DNA of 64,000 nt. Source: Paenibacillus sp. HWE-109. Its GTDB lineage: Bacteria; Bacillota; Bacilli; Paenibacillales; NBRC-103111. This document shows, piece after piece, positions 46,811-56,430 of the stretch. Below the pieces are notes generated by a model. It was not told the DNA's origin. It was given only the letters and a program-made list of their open reading frames with translations, and made no database searches. The stretch is taken from contig NZ_CP091881.1 in assembly GCF_022163125.1 (NCBI RefSeq), forward strand, positions 2,790,001-2,854,000, given 5' to 3'. The position numbers were made by a program, and so were the translations under genes. The first letter of the stretch is position 1; each line of letters starts with the position of its first letter.

Positions 46811-49800
46811 ATGGTCAGCTGCTTGACTAGAAACAATCAAAGATGGATCTCTACGGTATTATGCTTGACTATGCTCGGCGGTTTTCTTATCGGATTAGTG
46901 CCCCAACGTGCTGAGGCGGCGGTAGTCACTCTACCTATCAATGATACGTTCGACACGGAACAGACAGGTGCAGCACCTGCAGGATATCTAGTTTCTGGTT
47001 CCGGTGGTAGCGCTCTCATTAATGATCCAGCCGGAAATGGCAACAAAAGCATCGAGCTGAAGGATACCGATTCGGGTAGTGCCGGTGCCACGATTACTAA
47101 ATCGTTTACTCCCATATCAAGTGGGAAGCTCATTGTTGAAACCAAATATAAATTTAAAAAGGATGCAACGAATACGTTTAATGTGTTGAACTTCAATCTG
47201 AATGGTAAGGTGGGATCTAATACGTCGTCGAAGCCGCTTGTTTCCTTCTCCCTATTGAACAACGGTGCTACTCGGTACACAATTCAATCGGAACCTTTTG
47301 TCGGACAGTTTATTCCAAGTGCGTCTGCAGCCATCACGGATAACAGCTGGTATACGATGAAAGTCGTGCTGGATATGAATGCTGGCACATATGACGTTAA
47401 CATGACAAGTGATCAATTGGATGAAGCTCATGTTTCCTATTTAAGCAGTGGAATTACGAGAGAGGGTCCTAATACCGTTGCGATGCTTGGTAAAAATTTT
47501 ATTACAGCGGGCATTTCGAGTGTTGATCAGTTTTCGTTCACTACAGGGGCTAATTCAGGTTCCTATTATATCGATGATGTCACCGTCAAGACATTACTAA
47601 GCGTGAAGGGCAAAGTGACGAATACGGCGGGTGAGGCACTTGGTTTGACAACAGTGAGCTTGTATGCGGCTGCTGATACAACATTTGCTGCGCCGCTTGC
47701 AAGCATGCCAACCTTACCTGATGGTACTTATTCACTTATTGTACCAAGCAGCGGCTCTTATGTAGTAAAGGCTAATAAAGCAGGTTTCATGAGCGGATCA
47801 ATCCCCCTAACGTTTACGGACAACGATGTGTCTAACACGGATTTTCATCTAGCCGTGGATGCTTCAGATCCGTTATACGCAATAAGCGGGAAAGTGAAAG
47901 CAGCAGAGATCGATGTGAAGTTTCTTCCTGGTGCGGTACTGAATGTCTATGCGGAAGGGGATACCTCTTATCTTGTTTCTCTCGGAACAGCCGTTACGGC
48001 AGCGGATGGGAGCTTCACTATTAATAACCGTTTGGTAGGTAACCGATATGTCGTTCGAGCCACATTAGGGGGATATATGACAACCAATTACCCCTTGGCT
48101 TTGTTCGAGTCTGACGCGGTGAATGCTGATATTCGTATGCCTGCTGCTGTCACAGCTACAGCACAGACAATACCGACGCCACCGCCTGAACATCCGCGTC
48201 TTTATGTCAGACAGGGCGATATTCCTGCCCTGCAGCAGAAAATAGCCGTTGGGGGACCGATGAATGCGGTATGGAATAAGGTGATTGCGACGAGTGAAAG
48301 CGCATCCTATACAGGTACATCCAGCGGTACAACAGATGAGATCGAGACATACAGCTTCCCGAGTGTTAACAACGCGCGCTATGTCAAAATCGTGGGGTAT
48401 GGCAGCAGTTCGGGCAGCCTCTGGAATTCCATCGTAGAAACGGAAATATATCCTACCGTTTCTGCGAGCGTAACTAATAAGTTGGCCGTACAAAGTGTGG
48501 TCGCTAGCGGCGGTGACCCTGATAAGACACTCGACGGCAACATGGCTCCGGAGTCGAGGTGGTCGGCGGAGGGATCAGGGGAGTGGTTGAACTATGATCT
48601 TGGCTCTATTCAGCCTGTTGGATCCGTAGGGCTCGCATGGTATTCAGGTCATACAAGAAAGTCATACTTTGACATTTATGTATCGTCTGATAATGTCTCA
48701 TGGACAAAGATCGAATTGGGTCTTACCGTACCAGAGGGGACAGTCGAACCTCTAGGGACGAAACCGATGAACTATTCCATTGCTGTCCGTAAAGCGATTG
48801 ATTCGAACGCTTTGATTTATTTATTGGAAGGTGATCCGCAGCGGGGTAGAAGGGCCATCACGATGCTTATGAATAATTTGAACTCGATTCAGTTTACGGA
48901 TCAAGGCCAGTATACACAAATTGGTGACACGATTAACGCAGCTGCTATGGTGTATGATTGGTGCTTCGATTTGTTAACGGAAGCAGAGAAAACCACAATC
49001 ATTAACCGAATAGAATTTATTGCATCCCAAACAGAACTCGGATATCCAGTTTTCAACCAGGGGGCGATTGTTAGTCACGGCAGCGGCAATCAACTATTGA
49101 AATATTTGCTTGCGGGTGGAGTTGCCATCTATGATGAGAAACCGAATATGTATCAGCATTCCGCGCTTCGGTTTTTCCAGGAGCATGTGCCAGCGAACGA
49201 TTTTATCTCCATGGCGGATATGAACTCCCAAGGTGATTCCTACGGTCAAACCAGAATGGAAGCGGAGCTGTGGGCACGTACGATTTTCAAGGGAATGGGG
49301 ATTGAGAATGTATACAATGAGCAGCAAGGAGGAGCCAGACTTTATCGTGCCCTCTACGAAAGGCGTCCGGATGGACAATTAATGCGTTCGGGGGATTCCT
49401 TCTCAGCGACCTATACAGCTAGAGATACGTACTGGAAGTATGCGCCTACGATCATGCTGGGGGCCTCTTATTACAGAGATCCTTATCTGCAAAACGAATT
49501 TTTGCGTCAATACCAACCTGGCACGATTGATCCTGTTAGTGAGATTTTATTTGTTGATATGAATCTGCCTACGCAGTCTGATCAGCAGTTACCGCTCACG
49601 AAATATTTTGGGTTTCCCATTGGCACAATGATGGCTCGTACAGGTTGGGACACTGGAGCAACCATCAATAAGACTTCACCTGCGGTCGTAACGGAGATGA
49701 AGGTCGGCGGGTACATGTTTAATAATCATCAACATCAGGATATGGGGAATTTCGACATCTATTATAAGGGCAGTCTCGCGCTAAATAGCGGTATTTACGA

Positions 49801-51676
49801 AGGGGATGCCAACGGGAGCGAAAGCGGCTACGGCAAATATTATGACAGAAATTACAATAAACAAGCAATCGCTAATAATACGATGTTAGTCTATGATCCG
49901 AATGAAACAAAAACTTGGATGGGAGCAGCTGTAGCTAACGATGGAGGACAACGCAGAGCGAACAAGGGATATGATGCGTTGAAGCTGGAGGAACTAGTTG
50001 GAAAAGACGCTTATATGGGCAAGGTGCTTGGTCACGAATTTGGTCCTAATGTACTTGCTCCGAATTTCAGTTATCTCAAAGGTGATTTAACAGCTGCTTA
50101 TACAGCGAAAGTAAAACAATCTATGCGTTCCTTCGTTTTCCTGAATTTAAAAAATAGTCAACACCCAGCTGCAATGATCGTGTATGACAAAGTGGCGGCC
50201 TCTAATCCAAATTTCAAAAAATATTGGCTGCTGCACAGTATGAACGAGCCATTAGTAACCGGTAATACAACAACCATTACACGCAATGAAAATGGATATA
50301 ACTCTAAATTAGTTAATGAAACACTTCTGCCTGTAGCAGGTAATACCAACATCGAGAAGGTCGGAGGCCCAGGGCACGAATTTGAAGTGTTTGGCACGAA
50401 CTATCCCGAATCAAGATCGGGACCGGCAGCAACTAATTCCATTGAAGCAGGCGCATGGCGCGTACAGATTTCGCCGAATGCACCCGCACAAACAGATTAT
50501 TTCCTCAATGTTATGCAGGTCATGGACAACAACGGCACACAGCCACTCGTTACACAGAAGCTTGATATGGAGCGGATGGTTGGCGCGAAAGTCGCAGATA
50601 ATGCGGTATTCTTCAGCAAGACCGGCAATCGCCTCGACGGCAGCGTAACGCTTTCGGTGTACGGAACAGAAACCAATATGCAATATGTGGTCACTGATCT
50701 TGTGTCTGGAACGTGGAAAATAAGTCGTAATGGCGTTGACACTGTTAGAACAGTAAGTGAAGAGGGGGGTGTCCTCTACTTTAACGGAACTGTGGGAACG
50801 TATACACTTACTTATATGGGTAGTACAGGTGTAACTGCACCTACATCTACATTAACCGGAGTCACTAGTGTCATGTCTGGTCAGTCATTTGATGTGACCT
50901 ATGGATTGAGCCAGGTTACACAAAGCGTATTTGCACAGGATGTAACCTTGCAGTATGATGCCACTCAATATGAATTCCTTTCTGCGGAGTCTCTCCAAAG
51001 CGGACTTTCGATTGCAGAGCAAAATAAGACACCGGGCCAAGTGAGAATCATTGCGGCAAGTTCGGGGGCGGTAAATGCGGTAACGGGTACGGCTGATTTG
51101 CTGAAACTGCACTTCAAGGCCAAAGAAGTAACGCAAACCGTGACAGGCTCCGTTTACTTGACCAACGTAGTTGTCTCGGATGGAAATGGGCTCGAAACGA
51201 TTGTGAACAACGCTGCCGCTCATCAGGTTCAAATTACCATTGTGGAGAAAGCGGCCTTACAAGCGCTGCTTATGAGCAGCCAAGCTTTACATAATGCGGC
51301 TGTAGAGGGAGCGGGAGTAGGCAAGTATCCGACTGGTGCGAAAGCCATTCTGCAAGCGGCAATCGATAGCGCGCGAGCAGTAGCCAATCAGAGTACGGCT
51401 ACCCAATTGCAAGTGGATCAAGCCCTCACGCAGTTACAGGCGGCTGTACAAACTTTTACAGTTTCAGTGAATGCAGCTATTCCAGGCGACCTGAATGGTG
51501 ATGGTAAAGTCAGTATTGGTGATCTAGGTATCGTTGCTGCACATTATGGAAGCACGTCTGCTGATCCTAACTGGCATCTATACAAACAAGCGGATATCAA
51601 CAATGACGGCATCATCAACTTTGCTGACCTTGCAGCTGTTGCTAGTCTGATATTGGCTATGCATGAATTTAAGTAG
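46811..51676 (+). CDS. Secreted heparinase II/III-like lyase with cohesin and dockerin domains (1621 aa)
   Basis: The ATG at 46811 is 8 bases after AAAGGG; a GTG at 46802 overlaps that site, the same arrangement as in lyase B. The signal peptide resembles that of lyase B. Residues 37-260 look like a concanavalin-type binding domain, and 262-445 hold two carboxypeptidase-regulatory-like domains. The lyase starts near 460, is interrupted at about 505-631 by a discoidin domain, and has NNHQHQDMGNF (His973, His975, Asp977). Residues 1342-1477 resemble a cohesin, 1478-1552 a helical FIVAR-like domain, and 1559-1616 a type I dockerin (DLNGDGKVSIGDL, DINNDGIINFADL). It is probably exported and able to join a protein complex. 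Confidence 0.86.
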   Translation: MVSCLTRNNQRWISTVLCLTMLGGFLIGLVPQRAEAAVVTLPINDTFDTEQTGAAPAGYLVSGSGGSALINDPAGNGNKSIELKDTDSGSAGATITKSFTPISSGKLIVETKYKFKKDATNTFNVLNFNLNGKVGSNTSSKPLVSFSLLNNGATRYTIQSEPFVGQFIPSASAAITDNSWYTMKVVLDMNAGTYDVNMTSDQLDEAHVSYLSSGITREGPNTVAMLGKNFITAGISSVDQFSFTTGANSGSYYIDDVTVKTLLSVKGKVTNTAGEALGLTTVSLYAAADTTFAAPLASMPTLPDGTYSLIVPSSGSYVVKANKAGFMSGSIPLTFTDNDVSNTDFHLAVDASDPLYAISGKVKAAEIDVKFLPGAVLNVYAEGDTSYLVSLGTAVTAADGSFTINNRLVGNRYVVRATLGGYMTTNYPLALFESDAVNADIRMPAAVTATAQTIPTPPPEHPRLYVRQGDIPALQQKIAVGGPMNAVWNKVIATSESASYTGTSSGTTDEIETYSFPSVNNARYVKIVGYGSSSGSLWNSIVETEIYPTVSASVTNKLAVQSVVASGGDPDKTLDGNMAPESRWSAEGSGEWLNYDLGSIQPVGSVGLAWYSGHTRKSYFDIYVSSDNVSWTKIELGLTVPEGTVEPLGTKPMNYSIAVRKAIDSNALIYLLEGDPQRGRRAITMLMNNLNSIQFTDQGQYTQIGDTINAAAMVYDWCFDLLTEAEKTTIINRIEFIASQTELGYPVFNQGAIVSHGSGNQLLKYLLAGGVAIYDEKPNMYQHSALRFFQEHVPANDFISMADMNSQGDSYGQTRMEAELWARTIFKGMGIENVYNEQQGGARLYRALYERRPDGQLMRSGDSFSATYTARDTYWKYAPTIMLGASYYRDPYLQNEFLRQYQPGTIDPVSEILFVDMNLPTQSDQQLPLTKYFGFPIGTMMARTGWDTGATINKTSPAVVTEMKVGGYMFNNHQHQDMGNFDIYYKGSLALNSGIYEGDANGSESGYGKYYDRNYNKQAIANNTMLVYDPNETKTWMGAAVANDGGQRRANKGYDALKLEELVGKDAYMGKVLGHEFGPNVLAPNFSYLKGDLTAAYTAKVKQSMRSFVFLNLKNSQHPAAMIVYDKVAASNPNFKKYWLLHSMNEPLVTGNTTTITRNENGYNSKLVNETLLPVAGNTNIEKVGGPGHEFEVFGTNYPESRSGPAATNSIEAGAWRVQISPNAPAQTDYFLNVMQVMDNNGTQPLVTQKLDMERMVGAKVADNAVFFSKTGNRLDGSVTLSVYGTETNMQYVVTDLVSGTWKISRNGVDTVRTVSEEGGVLYFNGTVGTYTLTYMGSTGVTAPTSTLTGVTSVMSGQSFDVTYGLSQVTQSVFAQDVTLQYDATQYEFLSAESLQSGLSIAEQNKTPGQVRIIAASSGAVNAVTGTADLLKLHFKAKEVTQTVTGSVYLTNVVVSDGNGLETIVNNAAAHQVQITIVEKAALQALLMSSQALHNAAVEGAGVGKYPTGAKAILQAAIDSARAVANQSTATQLQVDQALTQLQAAVQTFTVSVNAAIPGDLNGDGKVSIGDLGIVAAHYGSTSADPNWHLYKQADINNDGIINFADLAAVASLILAMHEFK

Positions 51677-51700
51677 ACTTAGGGTAGGAGTGGGTTCAGG

Positions 51701-52717
51701 TTGGTTGCATCATTTTGGAAAAGTAGGTTGGCAGAGATCAAGGAATACCTAACGAATGTCACCTTGGGCAGCACCCGAGTACTTGCTACATCGGCGGGTG
51801 GAAGAGACATTTATATGGTGGAATACGGAGAGAAGGAAGACTTTGTCCGGAGGGCCAATTACAGTTCAGCTACTGGTGCGGGGAATTCGGAGCATTATGC
51901 ACATAAAGGTGAAGATAGCAAACCTGTGCTGCTCCTTGTCGGAGGCATACACGGCGGGGAATTGGAAGGTATTGTCGCTGTCATGAATTTGATTCATCTG
52001 CTCGAAACGGGTACGGATTATCGGGGGAAGCGGCATGATTACATCTATGAAAATGCCCATCGATTCCGGCTTCTCCTCATCCCTTGCATGAATCCTGATG
52101 GAAGGGCACGGCTGCCAGTTGATACGATGATCGATGTAAGTTATGAGAAATTCGTTTACTATATGCAGGGGACGTGGAAAGACGGCACCTTATGCGCGTG
52201 GCCAGACTGTAAGGCGGTTCATCCGATCAAGGATTATGCAGATTATTTGGGCTCCTATTTTAATGATGATGGTGTCAACTTGATGCACGACAACTTTTTT
52301 GTCCCTATGGCTCTGGAAACGAGTGCACTGCTTGGTCTGGCTGACCAAGAGGCTACTGATTTCACAGTTTTGCTGCATGGTGGAGCTAATTATGAAAATC
52401 ATTTTTATGAAATTCATTATCTCCCCTATGTCGTTATGCAAAAGCAACAGGCGTTCAACCATAGTCTTGTTGATGCATATGCGAAGCAAGGGCTTCCGTT
52501 TACGGAACGGAATCAAATGGTCGTGGATGAAGGGATATTTCCTTATCCTTCGATTAATCTCACTTCTGCGATCCACCATGTTTGCGGAGGCATGAGTATG
52601 ACTTTTGAATCCAATATGGGATTGGATGCTCCTGGCATTAAATTGACGGCAGATGAGATTTTGGATAGCCACTTCGTGTTGTTTGAAGAAATGTTCCGGT
52701 TTAACTTGAGAGGTTAA
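51701..52717 (+). CDS. M14-family zinc carboxypeptidase-like protein (cytoplasmic)
   Basis: The 338-residue protein has the M14 zinc motif HGGE (His84, Glu87), MNPDGR, a third ligand candidate His226 in LLHGG and the catalytic Glu303 in TFESN. There is no signal peptide. The start is TTG 51701, about 10 bases after AGGAG. M14 members remove C-terminal amino acids or deacylate amino-acid conjugates. It lies 24 bases after the lyase gene in a sugar-import operon, so it may process an amino-acid- or peptide-linked glycan fragment. The substrate is unknown. Confidence 0.8.
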   Translation: MVASFWKSRLAEIKEYLTNVTLGSTRVLATSAGGRDIYMVEYGEKEDFVRRANYSSATGAGNSEHYAHKGEDSKPVLLLVGGIHGGELEGIVAVMNLIHLLETGTDYRGKRHDYIYENAHRFRLLLIPCMNPDGRARLPVDTMIDVSYEKFVYYMQGTWKDGTLCAWPDCKAVHPIKDYADYLGSYFNDDGVNLMHDNFFVPMALETSALLGLADQEATDFTVLLHGGANYENHFYEIHYLPYVVMQKQQAFNHSLVDAYAKQGLPFTERNQMVVDEGIFPYPSINLTSAIHHVCGGMSMTFESNMGLDAPGIKLTADEILDSHFVLFEEMFRFNLRG

Positions 52718-52725
52718 GAAGCAAC

Positions 52726-52755
52726 AAGGGCACCCATTAAGGGTGCCCTTATCTT
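52726..52755. terminator. Terminator between convergent genes
   Basis: AAGGGCACCC (52726-52735) and GGGTGCCCTT (52741-52750) form a perfect 10-bp stem with an ATTAA loop, followed by ATCTTC. Confidence 0.82.
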
Positions 52756-55400
52756 CAATAGGTGAAACGATATGTTCCTGATCCTAAAGTCAGCGAGACA
52801 CCCAAGTCGGAAGGTTTGATGGCTTGAATTCCTTCGCTTTGCCCCAACGCCAAGCCATTCTCACGGAGTATGGTCTCTTTGGCATTCGGAAGATGCACGG
52901 TTGCCATCGTATTCGGTGGAATGCTAACCCTGATGTCCATCGATTGATCTTCCAACCGCCGCCATGCTGAATGGATCAATCCATACATGGATTCCAGAGA
53001 GGCTTCCACCCAAGTCAGACCTTCGCCCGGCAGCGGTTTAATGTGAAAATGCTTGTACCCTGGCGCATCTTCATCAACCTGAATACCGGCAACACAGCGA
53101 TACAACCATTCGCCAACGGCGCCATAAGCATAATGATTAAATGAATTCATATCCGTGCTCCAGAAGCTTCCATCCTCCTTGATACCGTCCCAATGCTCCC
53201 AAATCGTGGTAGCTCCTTTGGTAACCTGGTACAGCCAAGACGGATAATCCGTTTGAAACAATAGCTTGTAAGCCGCATCCGTATGACCTGTTTGACTTAA
53301 CACGAGATTCAGATAGGGGGTGCCGACAAATCCGGTCGTTAGATGGAATTCGCTTTCTTCCAGAAGTTCTACAAGTTTATGGGCCGCACGTTCCTTAGCG
53401 TTGCCATCCACTAGCTCGAACATGAGCGCCAATACGTGTGCCGTCTGTGTAGGGACAGACAATCTTCCGCCCAGTGTAACAAACTCTTGTTGAAAAGCAT
53501 TCCGTATTTGCGTGTGCAGCTCCATATAGCTTTCTGCATCATGATCTTTCTTCAGCACTTTAGCTGTTTTAGCGAGCAGTGAGACCGAGTGGGCATAAAA
53601 AGCGGTTGCAATGAAGTCGCGGTCGGTAGCGCCGATATAGCTGCCCGGCTTGGAATCCAGTCCTAACCAATCGCCGAAATGGAAGCCCGTATTCCATAGA
53701 AAGGTGTTTTCACCTTGCCTGTGTATATATTCGACCCAGGCTTTCATGCTCTCGTACTGCTGCTCGAGAATTCGCTTGTCACCGTAGAGTTGATAAATTT
53801 CCCATGGACATATGACGGCCGCATCGCCCCAAGCTGCTGAAGAGTGGCTGTTTTCACTGAGCACATGGGGAATAACGAAAGGAACGCCACCGCTTGCAAG
53901 CTGATCTGCTGCTAAGTCATGCAGCCATTTGCTGAAGAATGGAGCAACATTCATGAGATGGGCGGAGGTGCGAATAAACATTTGCGCATCTCCCGTCCAA
54001 CCCAGACGCTCATCGCGCTGCGGACAATCGGTGGGCACATCGAGGAAATTGCCTTTCTGCCCCCAAAGAATATTGTGCTGCAGTTGATTCACCAGTGGAT
54101 CCGAACATTGAAAATCGCCTGTCCGCTCCATGTCGGAATGGAGCACTATACCGGTGAATTGCGCAAGTTGAATCTTCGCCCCAAAACCGTTGAGTTTCAC
54201 GTAACGAAAACCTTGGAAGGTGAAGCGGGGCTCGTAGGTTTCGGGCTCGCCGCCTCTCAGCACATAGCGGATCGTCTGCTTGGCATTGCGCAAATTATCT
54301 GTATAAAAGTTGCCGTCCCGGTCCAACACTTCGGCATGCTGCAGCGTCACTTCTTGACCGGAGTGGCCTTGTACTGTGAACCTCACCCATCCGACCATAT
54401 TTTGGCCCAGATCGATAACCGTTTCTCCGGATGGTGTCGTCAGCAGAGCGACGGGGGGGATCTCCTCGATTTTCCGCACCGGTTCATTTTCTTGAGCGAG
54501 AAGGGCATCTTTGGCGTGCGGCAGCGTATCCACGACCATCCATTCCGCATCGTCGTAACCAGACATGCTCCAATCGGTTTTCTCCAATCGAGCATCATAC
54601 GTTTCCCCGTCATACAATTCCGACATCAGGATCGGGCTTTCCGCTGTCTTCCAATCGCTATCCGTCATGATGACATCTTTCGTGCCATTCTCATATTGGA
54701 TATGCAGCTGCATCAGGAAAGCTGATCTTTCACCATACACGTTCGGCCGATGCTTCCCGGTTAATTTACCCTTGTACCAGCCGTTTCCGAGTACAGCGCC
54801 GAGCGCATTGCCACCTGTCGAAAGCAGCTCCGTAACGTCATATGTTTGATACTGTAGACGATGCTTATAGCTGGTCCACCCGGGTGTGAAGTAATAGTCG
54901 CCTACTCTGCGGCCGTTCAGCAGCATTTCATAAAGTCCCAGGCTGGTGGCATAAATGCGGGCGCTTTTCACTGGTTTGTTGACCTGAAATGTGCGACGCA
55001 GCAAGGGACAGGACTCCGCTCCCCACAATCCTATTGGAGCGCTGATCCACGCAGCTTGCCAATCTTGAACATCGAGCAGCCCCATTTCCCAGAAAGCAGG
55101 GTCCGACCAATCCGTTTCCTCTCCCTGATCGCTCCAAACCTTAACGCGGTAGTAGTAGCGTCCACCTGGCTGCCAAACCAAAGCTGTCAGTTCCACATGG
55201 ATGGATTGATCGGTATGCACCTTGGCAGAGTCCCAGAGAAGTCTGGAGAATGAGGGATCCTGCGAAATTTGTATGTGATAAGCGGATTGCAGCCACGACC
55301 GCGTATCCGACTGAATCTGCCAAGAGATCCTTGGATGACGGATATCGATACCGATTGGATTTTCCTTATACTCGCATCGCAGCTTGTTTACTAATGCCAT
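52755..55400 (-). CDS. Alpha-L-rhamnosidase, GH78 family (cytoplasmic)
   Basis: The ATG at 55400 follows AAAGGGAG by about 9 bases; an upstream ATG at 55439 has no such site. The 881-residue protein has N-terminal beta-sandwich domains, then an (alpha/alpha)6 barrel with the GH78 hallmark VPTDCPQRDERLGWTGDAQ and HWDGIKEDGSFW, and a C-terminal beta domain. GH78 enzymes release terminal alpha-L-rhamnose with inversion. No signal peptide is seen, so it acts on imported oligosaccharides. It is divergent from an AraC regulator at 55552. Confidence 0.92.
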   Translation of the reverse strand: MALVNKLRCEYKENPIGIDIRHPRISWQIQSDTRSWLQSAYHIQISQDPSFSRLLWDSAKVHTDQSIHVELTALVWQPGGRYYYRVKVWSDQGEETDWSDPAFWEMGLLDVQDWQAAWISAPIGLWGAESCPLLRRTFQVNKPVKSARIYATSLGLYEMLLNGRRVGDYYFTPGWTSYKHRLQYQTYDVTELLSTGGNALGAVLGNGWYKGKLTGKHRPNVYGERSAFLMQLHIQYENGTKDVIMTDSDWKTAESPILMSELYDGETYDARLEKTDWSMSGYDDAEWMVVDTLPHAKDALLAQENEPVRKIEEIPPVALLTTPSGETVIDLGQNMVGWVRFTVQGHSGQEVTLQHAEVLDRDGNFYTDNLRNAKQTIRYVLRGGEPETYEPRFTFQGFRYVKLNGFGAKIQLAQFTGIVLHSDMERTGDFQCSDPLVNQLQHNILWGQKGNFLDVPTDCPQRDERLGWTGDAQMFIRTSAHLMNVAPFFSKWLHDLAADQLASGGVPFVIPHVLSENSHSSAAWGDAAVICPWEIYQLYGDKRILEQQYESMKAWVEYIHRQGENTFLWNTGFHFGDWLGLDSKPGSYIGATDRDFIATAFYAHSVSLLAKTAKVLKKDHDAESYMELHTQIRNAFQQEFVTLGGRLSVPTQTAHVLALMFELVDGNAKERAAHKLVELLEESEFHLTTGFVGTPYLNLVLSQTGHTDAAYKLLFQTDYPSWLYQVTKGATTIWEHWDGIKEDGSFWSTDMNSFNHYAYGAVGEWLYRCVAGIQVDEDAPGYKHFHIKPLPGEGLTWVEASLESMYGLIHSAWRRLEDQSMDIRVSIPPNTMATVHLPNAKETILRENGLALGQSEGIQAIKPSDLGVSLTLGSGTYRFTY

Positions 55401-55551
55401 GAGGCTCACTCCCTTTGATTTCAATGTCCAATTTACCATGTATTTAATTTCTATTATAATTATAAAAGAGTTCCAACTTGCTTTTATGTAGGTATTTAGG
55501 ACATCAAATATAGGTTAAACGGACATTTTATAGAATAGGGGGTTAAGCGCC

Positions 55552-56430
55552 ATGGAGTTTCCAAAGCATACGCTTAAAGGGGATCTTTTTTTCCCGCATC
55601 ATCAGATGCTTTACATTAACCGAGTAACGGAAACTTTCCGGTTATCCCAGCATTCGCATGAGTTTATCGAACTGGCATATGTTGGGGAGGGCAGAGGGTT
55701 TCATTATATTGAAAATGAGGTTCATCGGGCAGCGCGAGGCCAGCTCTATGTCATCCCGATCGGGGTTTCACATGTTTTTCGCCCATCGTCAGCCGATGAA
55801 TCAAAAGAGCCGTTAATTATATATAACTGCATTTTCACTCCGCAATTGCTCGAAAGCTTGCTGCCTGGCGTAACCGATCCGGCTATCGCGGCGTTTATGC
55901 AATTGCTGAAAGAAGAGGCGTACAAATATGATTCGATTGTTGATGTCGATGCTTCGATCGAGAAGCTGTTCCTTGCGCTGTATCAGGAGTTTTCTTTACC
56001 GCAGAGCGGGTCCACAACTTACCTGAACAGTCTCCTGCTGCAGCTGCTTGTTACGATTTACCGATTGATTAACAGGGAGCAAAGAGCAGGACTGCCGGCT
56101 GAATCCGCTCAACCGGACAGGTTTCTCCAAGTCCTTCTTTATATGGAGCAGCATTATGCTGAGGGGTTGACATTATCTCATCTGACGCAGAAATTTCAAT
56201 GGAGTGAACGGCAGCTTCAACGATTGTTTAACCGACATACAAGTCAAACCTTTCATTCTTATCTGCAAAGCTTGCGTATCCGCAAAAGCTGCGAGCAGCT
56301 GCGCGATTCACCGCATAAGATTAGATCGATTGCGGAATCGGTAGGGTACAAGGATCTAAATTCGTTTATCTCGATTTTTAAAAGGATTGTCGGCATGACG
56401 CCGGGAAGCTATCGAAATCAGTTCGAGTAA
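55552..56430 (+). CDS. AraC-family regulator with N-terminal cupin domain
   Basis: The 292-residue protein has an N-terminal sugar-sensing cupin-like domain (HSHEFIELAYVGEGRG) and a C-terminal AraC helix-turn-helix pair (LSHLTQKFQWSERQLQRLF, ending GMTPGSYRNQF). AGGGGG precedes the ATG. It is divergent from the rhamnosidase gene and probably activates it in response to rhamnose or a rhamnoside. The 150-base gap has AT-rich -10-like sequences (TATAAT on the minus strand near 55455), but no clear -35. Its end overlaps the convergent MFS gene by 13 bases. Confidence 0.88.
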   Translation: MEFPKHTLKGDLFFPHHQMLYINRVTETFRLSQHSHEFIELAYVGEGRGFHYIENEVHRAARGQLYVIPIGVSHVFRPSSADESKEPLIIYNCIFTPQLLESLLPGVTDPAIAAFMQLLKEEAYKYDSIVDVDASIEKLFLALYQEFSLPQSGSTTYLNSLLLQLLVTIYRLINREQRAGLPAESAQPDRFLQVLLYMEQHYAEGLTLSHLTQKFQWSERQLQRLFNRHTSQTFHSYLQSLRIRKSCEQLRDSPHKIRSIAESVGYKDLNSFISIFKRIVGMTPGSYRNQFE

